A DNA stretch of 64,000 bases. Source: Massilia mucilaginosa. GTDB taxonomy: Bacteria; Pseudomonadota; Gammaproteobacteria; Burkholderiales; Burkholderiaceae_D. Position 1 is the stretch's first letter. Every line of letters begins with the position of its first letter. The translations under genes were made by a program, and so were the position numbers. The notes beneath the pieces were generated by a model. The model ran no database searches. It was not told where the DNA came from and saw only the letters and a program-made list of their open reading frames with translations. Positions 17,528-26,717 of this stretch are shown here, piece after piece. The stretch covers positions 1 to 64,000 of the forward strand of contig NZ_WHJH01000040.1 in NCBI RefSeq assembly GCF_011682145.1, written 5' to 3'.

Positions 17528-18090
17528 TGCGGCGCTCCCGGCACGTCTTGCAGGTAAAAGGTCATGCGCACGCGCGCTTCGAGCACCGGCTCGCCGAGGT
17601 TGTCGCGCTTGAAGCTGATTTCGTCGAGCGAGGCGAAGGGAATCGCGCGCAGCGACAGGATGGTGAACTTCCAGATGGCGCCGTAGCTGCCCTTGACCGG
17701 CAAGGTCACTTGATAGGTGTGCAGGCGCGCGTTGCGGTCGTAGCCGGCCTTGTAGTCGCCCTGCGAGAGCGACAGGCCGCTCTTGGCGGCGATCCCGAAC
17801 AGGGTCTTGACCTGCTGCTCGGCGTAGCGCTTTTCGCCCAGGGTGGCGTAGAACAGGGCCAGGTTTTCGTTGGCGATGACCGGCGCCGGCTTGTCGAGCG
17901 CCGGCGGCATGCGCGCCAGGCCGAGCGCGACGGCGTGGCGCTGCGCTTGCAGCGCGCCTTGCGGCAGCAGCCAGATGACGGCGGCGCCGCCGGCCAGCAG
18001 CAGCACGCAGGCGCCGCAAAAAAACGGCCCCCGAGCGGCCACGGCCAGGCGCGCGCGCAGCGCCATCCTTGCGACGGTCGGCGCGCTCAT
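17524..18090 (-). CDS. PilO-like platform protein
   Basis: Protein of 188 residues with a single N-terminal membrane helix (about 22-43), a short helical stretch, and a C-terminal alpha/beta (ferredoxin-like) domain ending YLQDVPGAPQ. This is the PilO/GspM topology: the periplasmic part pairs with the PilN-like partner and connects to the PilP-like protein. It overlaps both neighbours by four bases, so the three proteins are probably made in fixed ratio. Confidence 0.68.
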   Translation of the reverse strand: MSAPTVARMALRARLAVAARGPFFCGACVLLLAGGAAVIWLLPQGALQAQRHAVALGLARMPPALDKPAPVIANENLALFYATLGEKRYAEQQVKTLFGIAAKSGLSLSQGDYKAGYDRNARLHTYQVTLPVKGSYGAIWKFTILSLRAIPFASLDEISFKRDNLGEPVLEARVRMTFYLQDVPGAPQ

Positions 18091-18632
18091 GGCGCCACCC
18101 ATTCGGCTTCGAGCTGGAAGCGGATTGGCTTGTTGGGGTCCTGCTCGTTGATTTCGTGGCGGATCAGGGTCACGCCGGCGAACAGTTCCTCGCGTTTGAG
18201 CAGTTCGACGTATTCGATCATGGCATCGCTGCTTTTCGCTTCGGCGGTGATTTTCAGGCTGCGTTTGCGCGCGTCCGGTTCCAGCGCCAGCATGCCGATG
18301 GCGGGCGGCGTGGCGGCGGCGATGGCGTCGTACAGGGCGCGCCACGGCAGGTTCAGTTGCATGACGGCCGCGTTCACGCCGGCCGCCTGCGCTTCGGAAA
18401 TGCGCGGGCCTTGCGCCACAGGCGCCACCACCACGGGGGCGCGCGAGCGCAGGCGCGCCGCGTTCAGTTGTTCGGTGTCGGCGCGCTGCTGCGCCACCAG
18501 GCGCCAGCCCAGGGTGGCGGCGGCCGCGCACAGGGCCAGCCCGAGCACGGCCACGGCCCAGGTGCCGGGGCCGGCGCGGTGCAGGGTGCGCTGCATGGAG
18601 GGCGGCGCAAAATCGATGTGCACACGTTTCAT
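18087..18632 (-). CDS. PilN-like platform protein
   Basis: Protein of 181 residues: short cytoplasmic head (MKRVHIDFAPPS, like the PilM-binding N-terminus of PilN), one membrane helix (about 24-46), then a periplasmic helix and a ferredoxin-like domain. The N-terminal peptide fits binding to the PilM-like protein encoded just upstream. The start overlaps the PilM-like stop (ATGA). The call rests on topology and gene order. Confidence 0.68.
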   Translation of the reverse strand: MKRVHIDFAPPSMQRTLHRAGPGTWAVAVLGLALCAAAATLGWRLVAQQRADTEQLNAARLRSRAPVVVAPVAQGPRISEAQAAGVNAAVMQLNLPWRALYDAIAAATPPAIGMLALEPDARKRSLKITAEAKSSDAMIEYVELLKREELFAGVTLIRHEINEQDPNKPIRFQLEAEWVAP

Positions 18633-19441
18633 AACCGGCTCCCGGTTGCGGCCAGGCGCGCGCAGTCGGACCAGCCCACGCCCTGCCCTTGCCCCAGCAA
18701 ATGGCAGCTGAGTGCGGGGTGGGTGGCGCCCTTGCTCCAGGCGGCGGGCGCGTGGCCCGATACGCACAGGCGCGCCGGCACCGAGACATTCAGGCGCAGC
18801 GCTTCGCGCGCCACATGCGCGGCCAGCCAGTCAAGATCGGCGTCCTCGGGCAGCGCGGCAGCGCGCACGGCGCGGATCGACCCGTCCTCGATGGCGGCCA
18901 GGCTCAAGACGCGCTGCTGCACCAGGCCATACCAGGCGCCGCTCTTGACAGAGCCGCGCCACTGGTTGAACCCGGCGACGAATTGCGGCACCAGTTGCAC
19001 CAGCGGCGCGCGCTGGGCGGCGCACACCTGTTCGATCAGCGCCAGCAGGTGGCGCGGCAGCGCGGCGACCAGGAACGGCTGCGCCGCATCCCAGCCGGCG
19101 GCCAGCTGCCAGGCGCCGGTCGGCTCGCCGAACAAGGTTTGAAAGCGCAGCGCGGCGGCGGCCTCCAGGTCGGCCAGGCGCGCGCTGCCCGCGGGCGGCG
19201 CCACCTGCCAGATGCGCACCAGTTCATCGGCCAGCACGATGGTGACGGGCCAGTTGGCGCTGCCGGCGCCTTCGAGCAGCAGGCGCAAGGCGCCGGCGAT
19301 CGACTCGGGGTGGCTGCCGCCATCGAACGCCAGTTCGGCCACCAGCTCGGGCGAAGCGCTGCCGAAACGGCTGGTTTTGAGGAGCGCGACGGCGCCGGGC
19401 GCGATGCCGACCCGCAGCGATTGTCCGAAGCGTCTACGCAT
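18629..19441 (-). CDS. PilM/GspL-like cytoplasmic platform protein
   Basis: Soluble protein of 270 residues without membrane helices, of the actin-like PilM/MshI type (RVGIAPGAVALLK near the N-terminus is a degenerate phosphate-1 strand). In type IV pili PilM recruits the ATPase and binds PilN. Its start overlaps the gspE stop by eight bases. Actin-fold nucleotide motifs are weak, so nucleotide binding may be lost. Confidence 0.65.
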   Translation of the reverse strand: MRRRFGQSLRVGIAPGAVALLKTSRFGSASPELVAELAFDGGSHPESIAGALRLLLEGAGSANWPVTIVLADELVRIWQVAPPAGSARLADLEAAAALRFQTLFGEPTGAWQLAAGWDAAQPFLVAALPRHLLALIEQVCAAQRAPLVQLVPQFVAGFNQWRGSVKSGAWYGLVQQRVLSLAAIEDGSIRAVRAAALPEDADLDWLAAHVAREALRLNVSVPARLCVSGHAPAAWSKGATHPALSCHLLGQGQGVGWSDCARLAATGSRL

Positions 19442-21131
19442 GCAGGGTCACCCGCTTGATTTCGGTGAGCGTGGTGGCGCCGCGCTTGACCAGGTCGAGC
19501 GCGGCCAGGCGCAGGCTGCGGGTGCCGTTGGCGTGGGCCGCGGCCTTGATCTGGCGGATCGGGCGCTTGTCGACGATCAGTTCACGGATCTCGTCGTTGA
19601 GGGTGAGGATTTCGGCGATCGAACGGCGCCCCTTGTAACCGGTGCCGCGGCAATCGCCGCAGCCCTTGCCCTGCATGAAAAGGTAGTCGTGCACGTCGGC
19701 GCGTTCCAGGTTGACCGCATCGAGTTCGGCGTCGCTCGGGGTGAATTGTTCCGCGCAGTGCGGGCAGTTCATGCGCACCAGGCGCTGGGCCCAGATGCCG
19801 TTGAGCGCCGACACGAAGGCGTAGGGATCGATGCCCATGTGGGTAAAGCGGCCGAACACGTCGAACACATTGTTGGCGTGGACGGTGGTGAGCACCAGGT
19901 GGCCGGTCAGGGCCGACTGCACCGCGATTTCGGCGGTTTCGCGGTCGCGGATTTCGCCGACCATGATCTTGTCGGGGTCGTGGCGCAGGATCGAGCGCAA
20001 GCCCTTGGCAAAGGTCAGGCCCTTCTTTTCGTTGACCGGAATTTGCAGGATGCCGGGCAGCTGGTATTCGACCGGGTCTTCGATGGTGATGATCTTTTCG
20101 CGCCCGTTGTGGATTTCGGTCAGGGCCGCGTACAGGGTCGTGGTCTTGCCCGAACCGGTCGGCCCGGTCACCAGCAGCATGCCGTAGGCTTCCTGCGCCA
20201 GCATGCGCAAGGACACCAGCGAGGCCGCGTCGAAGCCCAGCGCCTCCAGGGTGAGCGCGCCGTAGGCTTCGATCATGGCGCGCTTGTCGAGGATCCGGAT
20301 GACCGCGTCCTCGCCGTGGATGCTCGGCATGATCGAGACGCGCAGGTCGATCTCGCGTCCGCCCGACTCGACCCGGAAGCTGCCGTCCTGCGGCACGCGG
20401 CGTTCGGCGATATCGAGTTCGGCCAGCACTTTCAGGCGCGAGATGATGTGCTCGGCCACTTCGATGCCGCCCACCGAGGTGGCGTGATCGAGCACGCCAT
20501 CGACCCGGTACTTGACGGCCAGGCCGCCGGCGGTGCTCTCCAGATGGATGTCGGATGCGCCGGCCTTGAGCGCGTCGTACAGGGTCGAGTTGACCAGCTT
20601 GACAGCCGGGCTGGCGGCCTCGGACACCGAGGCGAACGACAGCACGGCGGCGGTCTTGCCGTCGCGCCGGGCGTCGCCCACGTTGGCCACCAGGGTGTCG
20701 ACCGCGCGCGCCGATTCTTCCTGCTTGGACAGGTAGGCCTGGATATCGGCTTGCAGCGCCAGGCGCACATTGAGCGGCGCGCCTGGGGTGGCGCGCGCGC
20801 GGGTAGCAAGCCAGGTTTGCAGGTCGACGTCGAAGGGGTCGGCGATCACGCCGAGCACCTGGCCGCCGGGCTCGCGCAGCAGCACGCAGTGGCGCGCCAG
20901 CGCCTGCGCCAGCGGCAGCAGGTCGAAGGCGGTTGCGCAGCCGAGCATCTCGGCCGTTTCCATCACGCTCAAGCCGAAGGGCTCGGCCAGGGCCTGGACG
21001 ATCTGGCGCGCATCGAGGCCGCTGGCCGCCTCCAGTTCGGCCACCAGCGAGCGCTGCGTGTGCAGGCTCTGGGCGCGCGCGCGCGCCAGCAGGGCCGGGT
21101 CGAGAATGGGAGACGGCACGGCGGAACTCAC
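19434..21131 (-). CDS. gspE: Type II secretion/type IV pilus assembly ATPase GspE
   Basis: Hexameric motor of the secretion machine; 565 residues from a GTG start at 21,131 that overlaps the gspF stop (GTGA). N-terminal MshEN/GspE_N domain (1-140), then the ATPase with Walker A GPTGSGKT (323-330), the Asp box EDPVEYQLPG, Walker B DKIMVGEIRD (387-396), a His box with HAN, and a zinc-binding CPHC...CGDC tetracysteine (456, 459, 491, 494). The frame stays open far upstream through gspF, but only this start gives a normal GspE length. Confidence 0.94.
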   Translation of the reverse strand: MSSAVPSPILDPALLARARAQSLHTQRSLVAELEAASGLDARQIVQALAEPFGLSVMETAEMLGCATAFDLLPLAQALARHCVLLREPGGQVLGVIADPFDVDLQTWLATRARATPGAPLNVRLALQADIQAYLSKQEESARAVDTLVANVGDARRDGKTAAVLSFASVSEAASPAVKLVNSTLYDALKAGASDIHLESTAGGLAVKYRVDGVLDHATSVGGIEVAEHIISRLKVLAELDIAERRVPQDGSFRVESGGREIDLRVSIMPSIHGEDAVIRILDKRAMIEAYGALTLEALGFDAASLVSLRMLAQEAYGMLLVTGPTGSGKTTTLYAALTEIHNGREKIITIEDPVEYQLPGILQIPVNEKKGLTFAKGLRSILRHDPDKIMVGEIRDRETAEIAVQSALTGHLVLTTVHANNVFDVFGRFTHMGIDPYAFVSALNGIWAQRLVRMNCPHCAEQFTPSDAELDAVNLERADVHDYLFMQGKGCGDCRGTGYKGRRSIAEILTLNDEIRELIVDKRPIRQIKAAAHANGTRSLRLAALDLVKRGATTLTEIKRVTLHA

Positions 21132-22315
21132 GACATGTCTCCGGCCAGATCGAAAATCGGCATATACAGCAGCACCACAATGGCGCCGACGACCAGCCCG
21201 ATGGCGGCCATCAGCAGGGGTTCGAAAGTACGGGTGAAGCGGTCGATCCAGCGGCTGATTTCGCCGTCGTAAAAGGCCGCCGACTGGGTCAGCATCGGCC
21301 CCATGTCGCCGGTGCGCTCGCCCACCCGCAGCATGCGCAGCGAGATCGGGGTGGTCAGGCTGTTGGCCTCGAACGCGGTCGAGAGCGGCAGGCCCGACTC
21401 GATGCTGGTGCGCGCCGCGCCCAAGGAAGCGCGCATCGAGCTTGATACCATCGCCTGCACGGTGTCGATGGCGTTGACGATGGTGATACCGCCTTCGCTG
21501 AGCATGCCGAGCGTGAGGTACAGGCGCGAGAGTTCGTAAATGCGCACCCGTTCGCCGATGCCGGGCAGGCGCGTGACCAGGCGCGCCAGGCCGCCGTTGC
21601 GGGTCAGGCGCCGCCACAGCAGCACCAGCGCGCCCGCCAGCACGGCCAGGCCGCCCAGCAGCAGGCCGCTGTGGCCGCTGGCGAACTGGCCCCAGCCGAG
21701 CAGCATCTGCGACATCCACGGCAGGTTGCGTCCGGCGCCCTGGTAGACCTCGGCAAAGCGCGGCACCACGTAGGTAATCAGGAACATGCTCACGCCGCCG
21801 CCGACTGCCAGCAGGATCACCGGATAAATGGCGGCGCTGACGATCTTGCTGCGCACCACGTCGATGCGCTGCTGGTAATCGATGTAGCGCGCGAGCGAAC
21901 GCGGCAGGTCGCTGGTGCCTTCGGCGGCGCGCACGATGCCGATGTAGAGCGGCGAAAACAGGTCCGGCTGGTCGGCCAGCACGCTGGAAAAGCGTTTGCC
22001 TTCGCGCAAGCCGCCGAGCAGGCGTTCGAGCACGCTGCGGGTCGAGACGCTGGTTTCTTTTTCGAGCAGGGCTTCGAGCGCTTCGACGATGCCCAGGCCC
22101 GCCGTCAGCAAGGCCAGCAGTTCCTGGCTGAACAGCACCAGCGACAGACCTGGGCCGCGACCGCGGCGCAGGCCGGCGGCGCGCACCGGTTCGACCGCGC
22201 TGACGAACAGCCCGCGTGCTTCGCACTGGCGGCGGGCATCGGCCTCATCCTGGGCGTCGACCACCTGGCTGCTAATGCTCAGGTCAGGCGCGAGGGTACG
22301 GACAGCAAACTGCAT
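21128..22315 (-). CDS. gspF: Type II secretion inner-membrane platform protein GspF
   Basis: Polytopic membrane core of the machine, 395 residues. Two GspF domains are visible (about 60-190 and 260-390) with the duplicated pattern FSQELLALLTAGLGIVEALE / YLTLGMLSEGGITIVNAID, and three long hydrophobic helices near 160-190, 215-240 and the C-terminus. GspF couples ATPase rotation to pseudopilin extraction. It lies between gspG (41-bp gap) and gspE (overlap). Confidence 0.94.
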   Translation of the reverse strand: MQFAVRTLAPDLSISSQVVDAQDEADARRQCEARGLFVSAVEPVRAAGLRRGRGPGLSLVLFSQELLALLTAGLGIVEALEALLEKETSVSTRSVLERLLGGLREGKRFSSVLADQPDLFSPLYIGIVRAAEGTSDLPRSLARYIDYQQRIDVVRSKIVSAAIYPVILLAVGGGVSMFLITYVVPRFAEVYQGAGRNLPWMSQMLLGWGQFASGHSGLLLGGLAVLAGALVLLWRRLTRNGGLARLVTRLPGIGERVRIYELSRLYLTLGMLSEGGITIVNAIDTVQAMVSSSMRASLGAARTSIESGLPLSTAFEANSLTTPISLRMLRVGERTGDMGPMLTQSAAFYDGEISRWIDRFTRTFEPLLMAAIGLVVGAIVVLLYMPIFDLAGDMS

Positions 22316-22356
22316 GAGGCCTTTGCGGGGAAAGGGAAAACTGCGGGGTCAGGAAA

Positions 22357-22800
22357 CTATTGGGACGTGATGTCGGCGTTTTCGCCGGTGCCGCCGGGCT
22401 GGCCGTCCTTGCCGGTCGAGACGATTTCGTAGTCGCCCTTGGTGCCTGGCGCGCGGTACTGGTATGGGCGGCCCCACGGATCCTGCGGCACCGCTTTTTT
22501 GAGGTAGGGACCATTCCACTTGACGCCGGCGGTGGCGGGCGCGACCAGCAAGGCGGCCATGCCTTCTTCGGTGGTCGGGTAGCGGCCGACGTCGAGGCGG
22601 TAGGTGTCGAGCGACTTTTCGAACGCTTCGATCTGGGCCTTGGCGACGGTGACTTCGGACTTGCCGAGCTGGGCGAAATACTTCGGCCCCACGTAAGCGG
22701 CGAGCAAGCCGATGATGACGATAACGACGAGTAATTCAAGCAGGGTGAAGCCCGCAGGGCGCGTGCGCCGGGAGTGGTTGATTTTCGTTACTGCAAACAT
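22357..22800 (-). CDS. gspG: Major pseudopilin GspG
   Basis: First gene of the secretion operon; 147 residues. Leader ending in Gly, then FTLLELLVVIVIIGLLAAYV with Glu at +5, followed by VGPKYFAQLGKSEVTVAKAQ and the GspG signature GRYPTTEEGMAALL, WNGPYLKK, PQDPWGRPYQYR. A ribosome binding site (AGGAGT) lies nine bases before the ATG. GspG forms the pseudopilus shaft. Promoter must lie in the 230 bp upstream (22,801-23,032). Confidence 0.95.
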   Translation of the reverse strand: MFAVTKINHSRRTRPAGFTLLELLVVIVIIGLLAAYVGPKYFAQLGKSEVTVAKAQIEAFEKSLDTYRLDVGRYPTTEEGMAALLVAPATAGVKWNGPYLKKAVPQDPWGRPYQYRAPGTKGDYEIVSTGKDGQPGGTGENADITSQ

Positions 22801-22954
22801 CCGTTCGACTCCTCAATGCTCAATTTGGCGTGCAAGGCTACCATGCCGCCGACGGTTGCGACAACTATTCTTTCATAGCGGGCACGGGGATATTTGACAT
22901 GCTTTTGAGCAAGGTTTTTCGGGGTGCTGACGGATCGCTTACCGCGTGCCCGGA

Positions 22955-22992
22955 CAAAAAAAAGCACACTTGCCGTTCCCGGCAAATGTGCG
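22955..22992 (-). terminator. Rho-independent terminator of the nuclease/PEP-CTERM operon
   Basis: A 12-bp stem (gcacacttgccg with cggcaaatgtgc, one mismatch) has a 4-nt loop. On the minus strand it is followed by eight T residues. It separates the PEP-CTERM gene from the secretion operon, which is transcribed in the same direction. Confidence 0.9.
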
Positions 22993-23032
22993 ATCGATGC
23001 AGGCGGGCCCTGCGGCCCGCCTCGAGCGTCGC

Positions 23033-23659
23033 TTAGCGCGCCGCCTTGCCGCTGCGGCGACGGACGAAGGCAACCAGGCCCAGGCCGGTCATGACCAGCA
23101 GCAGGTCCGATGGTTCCGGCACCGAGGTCGGTGGCAGCAGCGGGGTCACCGTCACGATGCGGGTCGGGTTGTCGACATCGACCACGCCTGGCGGAGTCAG
23201 CTGGAACTCGACCAGATTACCGTTGCCGCCGTAGTATTCGCCAGTGTCGAGGTCAACCAGCGCCACGCCGAACAGGGCGCCAAAGCTTCCCGCGACGGTC
23301 TCGAAGTCGCCACGGAAATGGACATCGAAACCGAAAATACCACCAAGAACGACCGACTGCATCAGATAATTGTCCGCGCCGCTGTTAGCGAAGGTGACCA
23401 AGCCAGGAATATCGCCCAGAACACTACCCCCACGGAGAATCTCGTCTTCGAAGGCACCGCTGAAGTTGGTGACATCGGCAAACGCCGAGGTGGCCGCTTG
23501 CACGCTGTTGAAGCTGAAATACATGGCCCCGCCATTGCCAACAAATTTGCTGGAGTCAATGGAAACGTGATAACTCGGACCAGCCCATGCCGCAGTGGCG
23601 CCCAACGCGAACGTTACGGCGAGCAATGCTTTCGTGATAATTTTTTTGATATCGAACAT
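23033..23659 (-). CDS. PEP-CTERM sorting-domain protein
   Basis: Exported protein of 208 residues with an N-terminal signal peptide ending near AWA (about 27) and a C-terminal PEP-CTERM signal: VPEP, a hydrophobic helix of about 18 residues, and a basic RRR end. Exosortase should cut at the PEP motif and release or anchor the protein at the cell surface. The middle (about 150 residues) is beta-rich, low in charge, and of unknown function. It follows the nuclease gene by 10 bp, with its AAGGGAAG ribosome binding site overlapping the nuclease stop, so the two are one operon. Confidence 0.9.
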   Translation of the reverse strand: MFDIKKIITKALLAVTFALGATAAWAGPSYHVSIDSSKFVGNGGAMYFSFNSVQAATSAFADVTNFSGAFEDEILRGGSVLGDIPGLVTFANSGADNYLMQSVVLGGIFGFDVHFRGDFETVAGSFGALFGVALVDLDTGEYYGGNGNLVEFQLTPPGVVDVDNPTRIVTVTPLLPPTSVPEPSDLLLVMTGLGLVAFVRRRSGKAAR

Positions 23660-23669
23660 TCTTCTTCCC

Positions 23670-26600
23670 TTAGAGTGAACCACTTAAAATTTTCGTGACG
23701 AAACCAACGCCTTTACGGGCGGGACTGCTATACACAACGGAAAGGGTGACTTTGGCGCCAACTGGTATTGTACCATTGCTAACAGTCATATATGGCTCAG
23801 TTCCCAACATTCCAGTCCGTGTAGCAACAGTTACGCCCGGAGTCAGTGACGAAAATACAACATGGAGCGGTCCGGTGATTGGCGCGTCGCTATTGTTTGT
23901 GATAGTCAGGGTGCCGCTGTAGGTATTTTTGAAAATATCCACGCGCAAGCCCGAACCGCTGACGCCGAAACTGGCGGTGACGTCGGCATAGGCCGGCGCC
24001 AGGTTCAGCGCCACCACCACCGGATCGTGATCCGAGGAACGGAACGCGTCATTCTTGAACAGGGCCTGGGCGGCGCTGCTCTTGGCGTCGGTGTTGTAGT
24101 CGATCACGGTCGGCTCATCCGCATTGGTATGCCATTCGGTGGCGCCGATGACCTGGGCGTCGAGCGAGGTGCTGGCCAGCGCATGGTCGAGGTAGCCGCT
24201 CTCGCCGTCGAAGACGTAGGAGTAAGGAATGCCGCCCGGACGCACGAAGCGCTCCAGCTGGTTGACCAGGCCGGCCTGGTTGAGCAGGTGGATCGGATCT
24301 TCGAAGCCGTGCGCATTCATGTCGCCGATGACCAGCACGTCCGGGTCGCCCGCGCTTGCCACCACTTGCGGAATGAAATAGCTGGCCAGGCGCTGCGCCT
24401 GCAGCACGCGGGTGGCGTTATTGCAGCTCTGGCCATCGCCCAGGTCGGCGTTGGCGCCGGAACCGCAGCCGCCCTTCGACTTGAGGTGGTTGACGATCAC
24501 CGAAAACTTCGCGCCGTTGGCGGCCTTGAAGGTCTGCGCCATCGGCGGACGGTTGTTGACGGCATCGCCGTCGGACAGCGCGCCGCCGGCCGGGCTGACC
24601 TTGGCCGGCTTGTAGATCATCGCCACGCGAATCGCATCGGTGCCGGTGGTGGCCGGCTTGGGCACGTAAGCATAGGTCTCGAAGCCGGTGGCCGCGTTGA
24701 GCTGCCTGACCAGGTAGTCGACCGCGATGTCGTCGTTGTTCTGGATTTCCATCAAGCCCACCACATCGGCGTCGATGGCTTTCAGTTCATTGACGATCTT
24801 GTCGCGCTGGCGCACGAATTCGACCATGTTGTCGGCGCCACGGCAATTCGATGGACGCGTGGTCGAACCGACCTTGCAGCCCTGCCCCGTGCGGCCCCAG
24901 GCGTCGGCGCCGTCGAGGAAGGTGGTGAAGAAGTTGAGCACGTTGGCGCTGGCCACCTTGACGTTGCCAACCGGCAGTTCCGGTGCCGCCAGGCGCGAAT
25001 TGCTGCGTGTGAACGACGGCGCCATGGTCGGCTGGATCTTGAAGGCTGTGCGGCCGCCCCCGATGGCGCCGAAGTCGACCACGCCGACCAGGTTGCCGAC
25101 GGTATCGCCGGCGCGCACCGTGCCATCCTGGCCCAGGTAGGGAATGCCCGAGCAGGCCACCACATCCGCGCACGGCGGGGTGGCGGCCGGCGGGGTGATG
25201 AACCAGCTGTCGTCGAGCACCAGTTCGTTGCTCGCGTTCGATGCCGCCAGCGCCAGCGCTTCCGGCGTGCCCGGACGGAAACGGTTGGTCGCGGTTTCGC
25301 GGCGTCCCACCGACAGGGTCAGCTCGCCACGGTCGCCCAGGTAATTGGTCTGGTTGACGGTCAGGACATTGCTGATATTGACCAGCATTGCCTCGTAACG
25401 CGCCAGGTCCGTGCCCGGCACGAAAGTGATGTTGGCGGGCGTGACGCTGTTGCCGCTGCCGAGCACATCGGTGCCGGTGATGTCTTTCATTTCAGTGTAG
25501 GTGCGCAGCGCGCCGGTCGGCTTGTACTCGACGATGGTGCCTTTCACGCGCACCAGGTCGCCCACGGCCAGCGTTGGCGCGGTGCTGGTGAAGACGAACA
25601 GGCCGTCCGATGTGGCCGGATCGCCGTCGCCGTTGGCATCCTGGATGAAATAGCCGTTCGACACCTTGTGGGTGACCACGCCTTCGGTGCTCACGCTGAC
25701 ATTGGCGAACGGACTGGCCGCGCCGGCGCCCTGGATTTGCGGGATGGTGGCCGCGCCCGAGACGCTGACATTGACCGGGCAAGTCGCTTCCTGGCCGGCA
25801 TTGTTAGTAAAACGAATCACCAGCGGATAGCTGCCCGAGGCCAGGCTTGCCGCCGCCTGCAGGTTGACGTTGGCGGATGCGCCGTTGGCGGAGGCCGCCG
25901 TCAGGCTGCCCAGGCTGATGCCGGGCACGGCGCCGCTGGCGATGACGGCGCCATTGACGATGCTGTCTTCATCCGAGGCGCGCAGCAAGAGCGCGCCCGG
26001 CTTGCCCTGTTCGATGGCCAGGCTGGCCGGGCAGACCGGCACGATCGGCTTGGCTTGCGGCACGGTGGCGCCGCAGGTATTGCGGGCCGAGGCGCTGGTG
26101 CGCGGGGCCGGCGCGGCGGTGGCGAAGTCGACGCTGTTGTCGTCGGTATCGGCGCAGCCGCCATTGGCGCGGAACAAGGCCAGCGAGGCCGACATGGCCG
26201 GTGCGCGCGTGCCTTCGGCGCCGTTGGCGGTGCCGAAGCCGACCAGGTCGGCGATGTTGTCACCGCTCGGGGTGGCGCCGCTGAGGGTCGCGGTATCGCG
26301 CACCAGCGCGACTTTGCCGGTGGTTCCCGACATGTTAAACCCGCTTTGCGGCACGATGACCGGGGTTGGCAGTGAAGGCTGGCCCGAGCCGCCGCTCTGC
26401 TGCTGGATCAGGACGTACTGGCCCGGCTCGACGGTGAAGGTCGGCAGGGCCGACTTGCCGCTCCAGGCGCCCGTGCTGGTGGCCGAGCCGTACTGGAGGC
26501 TCCACCCTTCGGCGGTGACCGGGGCACTGCCGCGGTTGAAGATTTCGATGTAGTCGTTGGTAAAGAAAGTGGTGTTGGCGTTACCACCAGCGCCGTACAC

Positions 26601-26717
26601 CTGGCTGATCACGAGGTCGGGCGAGACCGCCATGGCGGGTGAGGCAAAACCGGCCATCAGTGCGGCCAGCACGGTCAGCCGGCCGGGAACGTGAATGGTT
26701 GCTACGGGCTTTTTCAT
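23670..26717 (-). CDS. ExeM/NucH-family extracellular endonuclease
   Basis: Large secreted nuclease of 1015 residues. Order: signal peptide (about 1-30), lamin-tail domain (about 32-170, ISQVYGAGGNANTTFFTNDYIE), a beta-rich linker, an OB-fold region with YFIQDANGDGDPATSDGLFV and VKGTIVEY, then an endonuclease/exonuclease/phosphatase domain with VGLMEIQNND, NHLKSKGG, IGDMNAHGFEDPI, LDHAL and SSDHDPVVV, and a C-terminal Ig-like module. All metal and catalytic residues seem present. Start at 26,717 follows AGGAAG. No C-terminal anchor is seen, unlike Shewanella ExeM. It likely degrades extracellular DNA and may be cargo of the adjacent secretion system (inference). Confidence 0.92.
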   Translation of the reverse strand: MKKPVATIHVPGRLTVLAALMAGFASPAMAVSPDLVISQVYGAGGNANTTFFTNDYIEIFNRGSAPVTAEGWSLQYGSATSTGAWSGKSALPTFTVEPGQYVLIQQQSGGSGQPSLPTPVIVPQSGFNMSGTTGKVALVRDTATLSGATPSGDNIADLVGFGTANGAEGTRAPAMSASLALFRANGGCADTDDNSVDFATAAPAPRTSASARNTCGATVPQAKPIVPVCPASLAIEQGKPGALLLRASDEDSIVNGAVIASGAVPGISLGSLTAASANGASANVNLQAAASLASGSYPLVIRFTNNAGQEATCPVNVSVSGAATIPQIQGAGAASPFANVSVSTEGVVTHKVSNGYFIQDANGDGDPATSDGLFVFTSTAPTLAVGDLVRVKGTIVEYKPTGALRTYTEMKDITGTDVLGSGNSVTPANITFVPGTDLARYEAMLVNISNVLTVNQTNYLGDRGELTLSVGRRETATNRFRPGTPEALALAASNASNELVLDDSWFITPPAATPPCADVVACSGIPYLGQDGTVRAGDTVGNLVGVVDFGAIGGGRTAFKIQPTMAPSFTRSNSRLAAPELPVGNVKVASANVLNFFTTFLDGADAWGRTGQGCKVGSTTRPSNCRGADNMVEFVRQRDKIVNELKAIDADVVGLMEIQNNDDIAVDYLVRQLNAATGFETYAYVPKPATTGTDAIRVAMIYKPAKVSPAGGALSDGDAVNNRPPMAQTFKAANGAKFSVIVNHLKSKGGCGSGANADLGDGQSCNNATRVLQAQRLASYFIPQVVASAGDPDVLVIGDMNAHGFEDPIHLLNQAGLVNQLERFVRPGGIPYSYVFDGESGYLDHALASTSLDAQVIGATEWHTNADEPTVIDYNTDAKSSAAQALFKNDAFRSSDHDPVVVALNLAPAYADVTASFGVSGSGLRVDIFKNTYSGTLTITNNSDAPITGPLHVVFSSLTPGVTVATRTGMLGTEPYMTVSNGTIPVGAKVTLSVVYSSPARKGVGFVTKILSGSL

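Noticed and set aside
23862-26375. 837-codon open frame antisense to the nuclease gene
   Set aside because: Composition is that of a shadow frame; the opposite strand encodes a full set of nuclease motifs.
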